Source of the DNA: Panulirus ornatus
Lineage: Eukaryota; Arthropoda; Malacostraca; Decapoda; Palinuridae
Direction of reading: 5' to 3'
Assembly (NCBI RefSeq): GCF_036320965.1
Contig: NC_092281.1
Coordinates: 12,896,719-12,960,718, forward strand
Length of the DNA stretch: 64,000 nucleotides
In this document: positions 12,300 through 25,700 of the stretch, piece after piece
Numbering within the stretch: position 1 is the stretch's first letter
Layout: the number at the start of each line of letters is the position of its first letter
Program-made: the position numbers and the translations under genes
The notes under the pieces: generated by a model
Database searches by the model: none
Told to the model about the DNA's origin: nothing
What the model saw: the letters and a program-made list of their open reading frames with translations, nothing else

Positions 12300-13565
12300 T
12301 CCTGAATGACGGAGACAAGTATGGACGATGGTTTACTTGACTAGTTTTTGATCTACTCTGGTTTACTTAACAGATAAGGGAAGATGTGTGCATTGCTGGT
12401 ATACTTGGTTAACTGTGGTATGAACTGGTGTACTTGACTATATAGGTGTGGTATACGCCGGTATACTTGACAAGTAAGGTCAGATGTGGTATACGTAATT
12501 GGTTAGATGAGGTATACGCGGGTATACTTGCCAAGTTAGGTATGGTATACTTGACTGGTTGGGTGTGGTATACACTGCTATATTGGACTGGTTAGGTTAG
12601 GTGTGATACACGCAGGTACACTTGATTGATTAGGTTGTGGTATACAATGGTTTACTTGAATGTTTTATTTGTGGTAAACGCTGGTATACTGAACTGGATA
12701 AGTTAGGTGAGGTAAACTTCACGTGAAGTTAGTTGTGGTATACTTACCAGGTTAGGTTAGGTGTAGTATGATTGCCATGTTGTGTAGTATACTCTGGTAT
12801 ACTTACTGGTTAAATGTGGTAAGTGCTAGTAGACTTGACACGTTAGGTGTAGTAAACACTGGTGAACTTGACTGATTATATGTGGTATACCATGGATTAC
12901 TTGACTTATTAAATTTGTGGTATACATTGGTTTCCTTGGCTGATTAAGAGATGTGGTGTACAATGTTTTACTTGACTGTTTAGGTTAGGTTAGGTATGGT
13001 ATACTAGCCAGGTTAGTTTTGGTGTGGTTTACACAGATATAGTTGACTTTATGTTAAGTGTGGTATACGCAGGTATGCTTGAATTGTTAAGTTTGTTGAG
13101 GTATATGCTGTTATACCTCTGGTTAAGTGTGGTATACGCGGGTATACTTCACTGGTTAGGTGAGGTGCAATATAGTTGCCAGTTTAGGTTAGGTGTGTGG
13201 TATACGATGGTAGACTTGCCCAGTTTAGTATACGATGGTACACTTGACTGGTTAAGGAAGGTACTTGCAAGCATACTTGTCTGGTTAGGTTAAGTGTGGT
13301 ATACACTCGTATATCTGACTGGTTAGATGAGATGGTATACTTGACTGTTTAGGCTGATGGTATATTTGCTTGGTTTAGACGTGGTATGCTTGCCTGGTTA
13401 GGTATACTTAATTAGGTGTGGTGTACTCTGGTTAGGTGTGGGGTACGCTAATGTACTTGACAGGTTAGGTTTGCAAAATTAAGTATACTTGACAGGTTAG
13501 ATGTGGTAAACACTGGTATACTTGTCACTGTCCACAGTTGTGTTAATATGTTGGTATACATGATG
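12300..13565. repeat. Minisatellite G, unit about 33 bp, with TTAGG words
   Basis: Diverged copies of GGTTAGGTGTGGTATACGCT followed by GGTATACTTGACT. Each unit has two GTATAC palindromes. Short tandem TTAGG runs occur at about 12592, 12752, 12980 (three in a row) and 13183. Confidence 0.9.
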
Positions 13566-13689
13566 CCTGGAAGCGAGTGTGTGTGTGTGTTGTCTACGTT
13601 ATAAAGAAGGGGAGAAAAAAAAAAAAACGTTGAGTGTGTGCTTACGTTGAACGTGTGCGTTGTTTTGTAATTAAAATATAATTGTTGTA

Positions 13690-14060
13690 CACTGACTATG
13701 TTTCCGGTGCGTTGAGCGAGTGGCGGTAACTAACTGGTTGGTCCGTCCCGTCGTTGACAGCGTTGAGTAGTGTGCGTTTAACGCTGCGGCGACTGACAGC
13801 GTCGAGTTCGCACGAGGGCGATCGTGTGTGACGCACAGGTCCTCCCGCAACAGAAGCTTGGGGCAACTAGTCAGAGAAGCTGCTAGGGCTGGACTATATA
13901 TGCCAGGTGCGAGGCGGGAACCCTGCCACAAACACTTGAGGGCAGACAAGCCCCTAGCCGCCGCCCCGCACACCGATCCGGGGGGAGGGCCATGCGTCCC
14001 GATCCCTCGCTGACGGACTGGTGATGTCCCCATTGCGTATTCAGTTATTAGATAAGGTAA
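13690..14060. other. CpG-rich segment, possible promoter
   Basis: The only markedly CpG-rich stretch in the first 20 kb. It has a TATATAT at about 13893 and a donor-like AAG|gtaatc at 14056. This could be a promoter with a non-coding first exon, but no downstream exon was recognised. Confidence 0.35.
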
Positions 14061-15770
<1,710 letters not shown>

Positions 15771-15789
15771 TGATGGTCTATATATCGAA

Positions 15790-16480
15790 GGAGTTGACCT
15801 CTTACTCCTGCCTGGTGACTGTACTCAGTCCATATACAAACAATCCACCTAGGCTTCCCAGTTGTCTAAGACGGAGCTCACTTTCTCGTGGAAATCCAGG
15901 AGGGTTGTTACACACGGACCTTCCCCTGCAACTGTGCTGTCTCTCCGTTACTTCTCTGTAGAAAGTCAGCCACTTGTTTTCTAATTAACCTTTTCCCAGG
16001 ATCTTACGGACCACAGACGTTAGTGAGACCAGTTCAGCCCCTGTCCTTGATCTCCCTTCCTATAGATAAGTATGGGTTGCCCCTTCCCGTTCCCCTTGGC
16101 TCTGTGTGTTGTTCTGTGGTGACGTCTTGAGCAGTATTTGAAGACGTTTATCTAGCCTATGTTCACATCATCAACCCGTATAGTGAAATTTCATCACGAC
16201 CATGACCCTTCTATGGGTTCAAGATCTTTTAGTATTGTGTTCCGTCTTTTCCACGTATCTCGATGATTTCTCAAAACCCTCCTCCCCATTCCACCTCACT
16301 GGTGTTAGGACTAGAGTGTGTCTGTCTTCCACTGTGGAAACACTTCTGAACTTGTTATTCAGTTCCTCACGTCATCATTACATCAGCCTGGTCGATTCTT
16401 CTTTCTGAATCCCTTAGCTTTTGATTAGCAGTTTCTAAGCTGACACCTGATCCCACATGAATCTATGGGAAAAGCTTTCA
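15790..16480 (-). pseudogene. Decayed LINE reverse transcriptase, minus strand
   Basis: On the minus strand, at about 15860-16080, a reading LTNVCG...GKRLIRKQVADFL appears between stops. It resembles the NYRPVSLTSVxGKxLExxI block of Jockey/CR1-type reverse transcriptases. The flanking parts are too decayed to place precisely. Confidence 0.5.
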
Positions 16481-17025
16481 TATTTTTTTTCTCTCCTTCC
16501 TCATCCTCAAAGTCCTCGCAGTTTTAGTTACTTCATTTTTATCCTAGTATACTATTCCTCCATTTCTATCCTGGTTACTCCTTCCATGCTCTCTTATACC
16601 TTGCAAATGGCGGCTGTTTGGAGTGGACGCTTGGACCTTCGCCGCTGCACATCACGAAGCTCCTATGCTTTTTTTTTTTTTTAACATCTCTCCTAAAACC
16701 TTACCTTCCTCCCGCCATTGCAGGTGAGGCTGGAGGTACCTGTGGTCCTGTCCGGCCGTCTTGCCATTCCCCCCAACCTGTGGTTCCATGTTTATCACAC
16801 ATGATAAATATTCCACCAAGTTCCAACTTGATTTTAAGTTGCTTAGCCTCCATCATTCCCAGATAAACGTGTGTGTGTATGTTTACAGTGTGTATGTTAC
16901 GGGGGAAGATAATTTTATACTTGTTGTCACCACGTCTCTTAACATTGTATAAATATGTATATACCATGTTTTTTACGCACACACACACACGTCTCCTAGA
17001 TGCCCATTTATCGACCAGCCCCGAG
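16481..17025. other. Unassigned sequence
   Basis: T-rich run at 16669-16682 and a short (AC)n at 16977-16990; no gene recognised. Confidence 0.4.
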
Positions 17026-17029
17026 GGGA

Positions 17030-17165
17030 AGATAAACACCTGGGTTGGGTGTGGTTAGACTGTCACACCCACGATTCAAACGAACCCATGTGGGTCCGAC
17101 CCCGGGCTGGCTGGTGGTGATGGCCCATGGTCGTAACGATAACACTTACACCCAGGAGGCCCGTG
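17030..17165 (-). mobile_element. Probable tRNA-derived SINE, minus strand
   Basis: The plus strand shows CACGATTCAAACGAACCCA and then AACACTTACACCCAGGAGG. Read on the minus strand these resemble a B box and, at the expected spacing, an A box (GGTGTAAGTGTTA). It resembles the better-preserved copy at 53748-54005. Confidence 0.45.
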
Positions 17166-17500
17166 TGTACCTACCCGTGTGTACGAGCAAGTACACTCTT
17201 AGCAGGTGTACACCCTTAGCATTCAGCAACCTAAAATTCCGTTTGACCTTAAGTGGCTGTAAGTGGGATGTGATAATCCACAGACGCATTTTAGGTCACA
17301 CCTTAAACTTACATTGACCCAAACATCAGATTACGGAGACTTGCCATTTGCTTGTTCACTGTAGGAGTTACGTAAGACATATGACGACCCAGTTGATATA
17401 ATTCATGTATGAAATCATTCAGGTGTCTTGAACAATGCAATTGTCTGTTCTGTCTCGTTTTAAGATTGTGTATATCCTGTATTAAGGTGACTACTTCATG
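17166..17500. other. Unassigned sequence
   Basis: No recognised feature. Confidence 0.4.
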
Positions 17501-17504
17501 ATCC

Positions 17505-17908
17505 TGTGTTAGAGATATGGACAGTGTGTGTATAGTCCTGTGTTATGAATAATATGTAGTTCTGTGTTGGAGACATGACCACTGCATAGTCTTGTGTTAG
17601 AGACATGAACACTATACAGTCCTATGTTTACAGACATGATGTCTACATACTCTTATGTTGAAGACATGGCTTTTACGAAGTGCAGTATTAAAGACATGAC
17701 AGTTAGAGACATGAGCACCACATGGTCGTGTGTTAGAAATGAATGTATAATCCATTGTTAGATACATGATCACCAGAGTCCTGTGTTGGAGATATGACCA
17801 CTGCATAGTACTGTGTTAGTGACATGAATACCACAGATGGCTCACTTTTAGAGGCATGATTACTTGATAGGCCTGTGCTACAGACATGACCACTACAACA
17901 TAGTCCTG
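17505..17908. repeat. Minisatellite H, unit about 32-38 bp
   Basis: Diverged copies of GTCCTGTGTTAGAGACATGA followed by a CCACTACATA-like piece. It ends at a (TA)n run. Confidence 0.85.

Positions 17909-17960
<52 letters not shown>
17909..17960. repeat. (TA)n microsatellite
   Basis: Uninterrupted TA between minisatellite H and the minus-strand retroelement. Confidence 0.98.
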
Positions 17961-17961
<1 letters not shown>

Positions 17962-17962
<1 letters not shown>

Positions 17963-19880
17963 TGACATCAGATACCCTTTGCAGACCACCTTTCACTTGG
18001 AACCATTCACTCTCCATTCTTCCTACTTATGTACATGTTTTACACTGTTGACAAAACTTCTAGCAGCTTTCCTCCCACACCGTATATTTGTAAGACCTTC
18101 CTCAAGGCATTTCTAGCAACCCTATCATGTGCTTTCTCCAGATCCATCAATTCCACATACAAATCCTACTGTTTCTCTCTCTCACACAAGTCTAGTGAGC
18201 AAAACTCTAGTCCACACATTCTCTATCACTTCTAAAACCACATTTTTCCTCCCCAGTCTGATGCTCTGTATATGCATTCACCATTTCACTCATCACTCTC
18301 AAGTACAACTTACCAGGTACTCTCAATAAGCTTATACTTGAGTAGTTCAAACACTTACCTCTGTACACCTTCCATTTATACATAGGCATTGTACATGCAT
18401 TCCACCCATCCTTATGCACCTCATCATGATCCATATATACATTGGAAATCCTAACTTACCAGTCAACAAACAGGCTTCACCATTCTTAAGAAATTCATCT
18501 GCAATATCATCCCCTACAGCCACCTTGCCACATTTCGTCTAATTCAAGGCAATCACTTCCTCTTTTCCCCACTAAACCACTTTCCATGACCAACTCACTT
18601 CACATACATTTCCGACTCACAGACCTTATATCTACCACCCTATCCACAAACATTCAGTAATCCCCAAAACATTCGTGCCATCTCCTCACCTCATCACTAC
18701 CTGATATCAGTTCCTCATTAGCCTCCACCAGTGTTCCCATTTGCTCTCATTTTCTTACCATTAACCTTCCAAAACTATCTTTATTCTCAATTAAGTTTCC
18801 TTGTACTTGCTCACCCCAACTCTTTGTTTGCCCTCTTTTTCAATCCTTGTACCTTCCTCTTGCTGCTTCTCTTGTACTGCTCCTAATCATGGCCACTCCT
18901 TCCTTGTTTCTCATACTTTTTTTTCACAAGCAATTTTACTTCATCCCACCACTCACTACCCTCTCTTACCTGCCAGTCCTCCTACTTCCACATACCTCTC
19001 CCACACATGCCAGCATTTCTTCCTTAAATAGCTTCCATTCCTCACCCACTCCCCTAGTTTCATTTACTTTCACTTTTTCCCTTTGTAAAACCAGTCTCCT
19101 TTGGTATTTCTTGCTAAGTCTCTTTCCCAAGGTTGCTCACTTTCATTGTCATCTTCACACCCAATGTCTTTTCATCTCCCAAAAATCTCTACACATCTTC
19201 CCTCACCTCCATGAGGTAAATCATGAAACATTCCATCAGCTGCCCTTCTCAACACATTCGTATCCAAGAGTCTCTTTAGTACAAAATCATGAAACATTCC
19301 ATCAGCTGCCCTTCTCAACACATTTGTATCCAAGAGTCTCTTTTGTACACTCATGTAATCCAATAATGCCTACTTACTTCTCTCCTACTCACATATGTAT
19401 ATTTGTGTATCTCCCTTTTTTTAAACCAGTCATTTTCAACACAATCTCTGTAAGCCGTTCACCATACCCATTCACCTCACTGAGTACTCGATGTCATCCT
19501 TTTATATCATCAACTGTAACACTGCTTTCTTTTGCATTTAAACCTCTCATCACTAATACCTGATTTCTTGCATCAAAACCTGACACTAACTCAGCTGTTC
19601 CCAAAACACTTGTCTCTCATTACTCGGTGTATATGCATTCATAATGACATTCTCACAACCCACTTTCATTTTTACCCACATCAGTCTACCAAGGGCTCAC
19701 TTTCATACACTTTTATCACACATTCCCACGACTCCTGCTTCAGCATAATGCTACTCCTTCCTTCCCTTTTGTCCTCTCACCAATCTCATAAGACTCCATT
19801 TGTGTATAAAAATTCTGCATGCATTGTCCAAGTCAAATACCTATTTCGAGGATTAAATAAACCTGCTGCATGTTAACATA
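17962..19880 (-). mobile_element. RTE-like retrotransposon, endonuclease and reverse transcriptase remnants, minus strand
   Basis: On the minus strand, endonuclease-like sequence (about 19800-18900) precedes reverse transcriptase. The clearest open stretch, 18434-18207, reads YKWKVYRGKCLNYSSISLL then RVPGKLYLRV and KCGFRSDRECVD, the motif 1-2 region of non-LTR enzymes. MDLEKAHDR follows at about 18150. A 66 bp tandem duplication lies at 19218-19350. Many stops and shifts. It is truncated at the (TA)n run at 17960. Confidence 0.75.
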
Positions 19881-19961
19881 TATTCAAAAAGCAGATTACA
19901 AAATTTATCTTTACAGGTCAATATAAGACTTTTAAAAGTGTCCATAACAGTGTCCATTACT

Positions 19962-19967
19962 TTTAAT
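19962..19967 (-). promoter_or_regulatory. Candidate PAICS polyadenylation signal (ATTAAA)
   Basis: An ATTAAA hexamer on the minus strand lies about 370 bp past the PAICS stop. No AATAAA lies nearer in that direction. The sequence is AT-rich, so chance occurrence is quite possible. Confidence 0.25.
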
Positions 19968-20118
19968 TTACTTGGTAAACCCTTCAATCTTGCTGCCTCA
20001 GTGACAGCCAAAGTTTGGGTTTCTTTGCAGAGAATTTCACCTTCAAAATATGGTAAGGATGAAAGCTGCCTCCAGTCAGACAAACACATTCTCCAGTTTT
20101 CCTGCTTAATCCCTGATT

Positions 20119-20215
20119 ACAGTGTAACTCTTGAGCACAACACTGTGACCCATGAGCATAATGGCACAATCCTCGAGCATGACGGTGCAGCCCTTAGGTA
20201 TGATGGCTTAGCCTA
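20119..20215. repeat. Short minisatellite in the PAICS 3' flank (unit about 24 bp)
   Basis: About four diverged copies built around GAGCA(T/C)(A/G)A(C/T)GGTG run just past the PAICS stop, probably in the 3' UTR. Confidence 0.55.
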
Positions 20216-20339
20216 TAACCTATGGGATCAGGTCAATGGCCTGAACATCATACCCAAAGATCATACCAGTATGCTCAAGCGTCTACATGAGTAAAAGCTT
20301 GGGTATGTCAGTGCGAGGCTGAGCTGATGATTACTCTTT

Positions 20340-20503
20340 CTAGTTGGTCTGGCACATCTTCATGTCATGCTGTTTGAGCGAGATCCAGAGATTGAGCTGT
20401 TTGGCACGGATTTTAGCCCATATGACATGGTCAGTGAGGGCCAAGATAGAGGCTGCACTCTGAGCTGCTGCCTCAGGATAAAGGACAGTGCCACAGCCCA
20501 TAC
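20340..20503 (-). CDS. PAICS: PAICS coding exon 9 (C-terminus and stop)
   Basis: Encodes the C-terminal 53 residues (368-420), including [28 protein letters not shown] and [10 protein letters not shown], then TAG at 20342-20340. The repeat length and end match the animal family. Acceptor ttgcag. Confidence 0.95.
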
Positions 20504-22744
20504 CTGCAACATAGTAAAATGACTAATTTACATACTTTTTGAAAACTGATTACTATACTTATGTAAACACTAAACTTTCTTATTCAAATTACAAATTGTT
20601 TGATGGTATAGCATATTTGATGGTACAACAGCCACATCAGTACTGTATGGATGCGAGATGCAGGCCTTCAACAAAAATTTAAAGGATAAGGTGAATGTGT
20701 TGGATATAAAATGCTTCAGGACAATATATTGTGTGAGGAGGGTTGACTGAATAAGAAATGATACAACAAAAGTATGACAGTAAGAGGGAATGCATGAGAG
20801 TGCTGAAGAGGATGTGCTGAAATGGGTAGGATGAGTGAGGTAAGGATAGAGGGTATATATGTCAGAAGTGGAAGAAACAAAGAAAAATGGAAAGCCAAGG
20901 AAGATGTGGAAGCAGGTAGTGAAAGATGCTTTCACGGCTCGTGGTCTACACATGCAGAAGGGTGTCAGGCATGCACAGGATATGCAAACTGGGGCGATCT
21001 GGTTTACAAGGGACTGATATACTATCAGTGGGCTGATCTTGGGCATATGAAGCAGTCATGGAAAACCACAAAATGGTCTGTGGGGCATGGTTGTGGATAG
21101 AAGGCTCTAGTTTAATTGCATTATACATAAAAGTTAGAGAAAAGGACATGAGAAAATGAAGGCATTTCTTTGTCTTTTCCTGGTGCTAGCTTGCTAGTGC
21201 AGGAAATAGCAAACACGAAAAAAAAAATCATTATTATACTTTTGAGTGATCAGGGCCTGAACATGCAGGAGGGTGAAAGGCGTGCAAGGAATAGAGTGAA
21301 TTGGAACAATGTGGTATACCGTGGTCGACGTGCTGTCAATGGATTGAACCAGGGCATGTGAAGCATCTGGGGTAAACCATGGAAAGTTCTGTGGGGCCTG
21401 GATGTGGAAAGGGAGCTGTGGTTTCGGTGCATTATTACATGACAGCTAGAGACTGAGTGTGAACGAATGGGGCCTTTGTTGTCTTTTCTTAGCGCTACCT
21501 CGCCCACATGAGGGGGAAGGGGGTTGTTATTTCATGTGTGGCGAGGTGGCGATGGGAATGAATAAAGGCAGACTATGAATTATGTACATGTGTATATATG
21601 TATTGTCTGTGTGTGGATATATATATGTATACGTTGAGATGTATAGGTATGTATATTTGCATGTGTGGACGTGTATGTATATACATGGGATGGGCCATTC
21701 TTTCGTCTTTTTCCTTGCGCTACCTCGCTAACGCGGGAGACAGCGAAAAAAAAAAAACTTGTGCACCATGAGTGAGTGACTTGTTAATGTTAATGTGCTG
21801 AGAGGGGCATCTGTTGGACTGTCTGATCATTACTTGGTGGAGATAAAGGTGGGGGTTTGTAGAGGCTCTAGGAAAAGGAAATTATATGGATGAGAGGAAA
21901 GTTGTTGAAATGAGTGATCTTGGAAACTAAACTTGTGAGAAGAGATACAAGAAGGGTAGAATGGCAAAAGGTGACAGCAAATGAAGCATGGGCAGTAGGT
22001 GAAGAATGATATTTAGGAACGCAACAGAGCCAAACGGCCAAGTGAGGAATTTTCCCTCTAGGGCTGTCGTCTGTTCTTGATGCTAACTCACTTATGGAGG
22101 AAATAGTGAGCATGTATGAAATAAATATTTATTCACTTTACTGCATCACCTGCCTCATCTTCCACACTCTCAAAAGGAAATATAACAAAGCCACAAACCA
22201 CATGAAATAGTGCATTTATAACAATCACTGGCTGCCTAACGCCCACAAACACAGAACAGCTTCATGATGAAACAAAGATCCTCCCAATACAGTCCCACCT
22301 TAACATGCTCAGCACTCTGTTCTATGCAACAGCACTAGACCTATCCTATCTAACCCACTTTATAACTAAACATAAACCCCACAGTAGAAATGAAAAACTT
22401 ACCCCTACCTTCCACTTCAGTAAATGCTATTCACAGATTCCCCCACCCCAACAGACATAATACTGAAAAAATACACACACACAAAGTTATCAGACAAACA
22501 CTTAACAATCAACCTCCCAACTTAGTCTTAAAACTCCAACCCACCAGGTGTAAACACATCAGAAACCACACTCCACAGAAAAACACAAGCCACACTCTTC
22601 CATCACTGTCCTGGACATCTACCATCACTGGAACACTACAAACACAGTTTCAATATATGCCAAGGCCCTTCATGCCCGTGGTGCAACTACCATAAAGATG
22701 ATACCGAGCACTTGCTACTCAATTGCCCTGTACTCTCGACACAT

Positions 22745-22775
<31 letters not shown>

Positions 22776-25700
22776 TCACAACACTTTATGACCTACGGTC
22801 CTAACCAGAGGATGTAGCCAGCTTCCAGAGTACTGCAGGAGCCTCCTCAAGATAGAAAGAACTCCTGAGGAAGGAAATAAGTATGCCTAATAGCTTTTCC
22901 TGCTTTAACAAGGCTGGATTTCAAGCAAATGAACAATGGCCTCATTTGAACACATATCATCTCTAGCTGTCATGTATATCAAAAATATGTTTTACCAGAT
23001 GGCAGACTGAGTGAAGACCAGACATCTCGTGCTGCATCTTCAGGCTTGAGTGGTGGACAGTTGATGACAGGACAACAGGTGTTCGCACAGGTGACAGGGC
23101 CTAAACCATTGCTCCGACCAGCAACTGCAACAAAGACCACTGGGATGCCAAGGCCCTCGTACTAAGGAAGAAAACAGAAGAATGACAGGTTACATCTCCA
23201 ACATGAGTAATGATTTCATCCCTCATACACATCATGGTAACTAATGCTGTCAACATTGAGAAAAATATTCTTTAATCACCTGTGAGCAAAGTCCCAAGCT
23301 TTCATCCATGAAACTCTAAACAGTCCAAGGATACAAACACCGCAGTTGGGATCATAAAATTACAGATTCCTTGGAAATAGTATGCTTCACATATCAATTT
23401 CTTTAGCAATAAGAATCTGATATTTACCTAATGTAGTCTTCAAGATTTTCTAAACCCAGAGCCTGGGTTGGGATATAGGGTGAACTAGATGTTGGAAGCC
23501 ACAGCCTGTGGCCCCACATAGCCCAGCGGCCTGGCTGCCCATCAGTTTAAAAGTAAACTATATAAAATGCTATAAAATGTAAAAGACCAGTCATGCTGTT
23601 GTGGGGCTACATGGGCCTACGGGGTACGGCTTCCAACAGTTTGGCCGAAAAATAACCCAACCAAGCAGCACAGGCCCAGCCCAGGCTGTTGTGAGGGAAA
23701 AAACAACAAAACTCTAGGTAATAAAATGTATAACTATACCTGTCTTAAGCTAAAAGTGTAAGTGCTCATCACCATATTAATCATAATATGGAAACAAAGT
23801 GATTTTTGAGCATTCATGATGAACAGTTTACGTGTCTATCAGACATCTACATGAAAAATATTTCAAGAAAGTTGCCTATGTTAATCTTTGTTTTGACCTG
23901 ACAGCACATACCTGTGCAATGATAGCAAGGGTCTCTTGAGTGCCTTTATGAGCTGAAGTGACACGTAATTCACAAGGAACACCCAACTTTTTACAGTGAT
24001 CACGGATTTTCTCACAATGAGCAGCATCAGATGGTGAACCCATCAATACTGCCACCTGGAACCAAAAGGAAAATTATGCTATCTGGCTAATTTGTTAGAA
24101 AAAAATACATGTGCATTTACCACAACATGCAAAATTTATTTTAAGTTTTAATTGATCAGCATAATGTAGAAGATACAAGGAGGAATGGTAGACTTTGAAT
24201 AGAGAGGGATGGATATAATGAAACTTGACTAAAGCTAAAGATATTTCAGATGAATATGCCATGTATATGGATTTAGCCAGCAAAGAGGTCATTGATATTG
24301 ATTTGATAATAGATGAAGTGGCAATGACACACACTTTAGGCAAAGAATCAAACATTACTTCTAAGTGTTACAGCACAAAATGAATATATATCACTTACCA
24401 ATCCCTTTGGCTTGGGAATGAAGGAATCTAACCTGTCAGCTACCCACTGGAAGTTACGCTTGACTTGGTTCAGTCCCTCCTCAGTCACAGTCTCCATATT
24501 ACGGTAGAACTGTAAAGAACATGACCATGATAAGACAGGCTGAAGTCATAACTAGATTTGAAATTAATCACATAAAGAATGCCAATATGGAGGCAGATCA
24601 CAGAAATATCATGAGAAGCATTAAAAGATGAGTGTTAAGACATACAATTTGTAGGTTGCAATATCACCCTGGCAATATTTTTAAGGTCCTGGAGAAATCA
24701 TGCAATATGGATGAAAAAGATGCCTTGCGGAAGGTGCTGTGAACATGTGGTATTGGATGTAAGCTACTTGATGCAGAGGAGATTTCATCTGGAGAGTAAG
24801 ATATGTGCATAAGTAATGAGGGTAGACGGCAAGTGGTTCCAAGTGAAGTTTGGTCTGCAGCAGGGATGTATTATGTCAACATAGCTGTTTAATATATTCA
24901 TGGTCAGAGCAGTGAAGAACCAAAAAAGATAAGCCTTGAAAAAGGGTCAGGTTTACAATATGTGAGGAGGTGGTGAAGAGAGTCAGCTGCTACCTGCAGA
25001 TGACAACTATGGTGAAAAAATTGAGAAAACCTCGAGAAGCAGGTATCATTGTTTGGGAAAGTGTACAAAAGAAGGAAGTTAGGAGTTAATGTGAATAAAA
25101 TTAAGTTAACAAGTTATAGATGGGGAAGGGGATAGGATGGTTTCATTGAGTGTGAATGGGGAAAACTTGGAGGAAGTGAGAGTGGATTTGGCAGCAGACA
25201 GAACCTCTGGGAGTTGACAAGTATCACAGGGTGGGTGAGGGGAGGGCAAAAGTCCTGGGCACGCTGAATAGTGTGTGGAAGGAGAGGTCATAGTCTGTTA
25301 CGGCAGAGATGGTGCTGAACAGATGAAAGTCTTTGCCCCAGAATTCAGAGGAACAGAAGAAGGTGGACATGTTAGAAATAAATGCCTGTTGACAATGAGC
25401 AGTGTAAGGGGAGATGATCATGCAAGAAATGAAAGTGTCAGAGTGAGGTATGATAATAGGCACTGTTTGATGAAGAGATGACTCATAGTATGCCAAAATG
25501 ATGTGGATATATGGAGAAGATTCCCAAAGACAGACTAAGAGGATCTGTGAGTCAGATATAGAGGGGCAAGATGGAGTGGAAGACTGAGGAAACATAAGGA
25601 AGAAGTGAAACAGGTTTTGAGTGTCAGATATGAACATTCATAAATGAGAGGTATGCATCAAAAGGTGTAAACTGAAGGAATATGGCATACTGGGGGAAAC

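Noticed and set aside
18847..19563. 238-residue plus-strand ORF
   Set aside because: It is the antisense of a minus-strand retroelement's purine-rich coding strand; the product has no recognisable domain.
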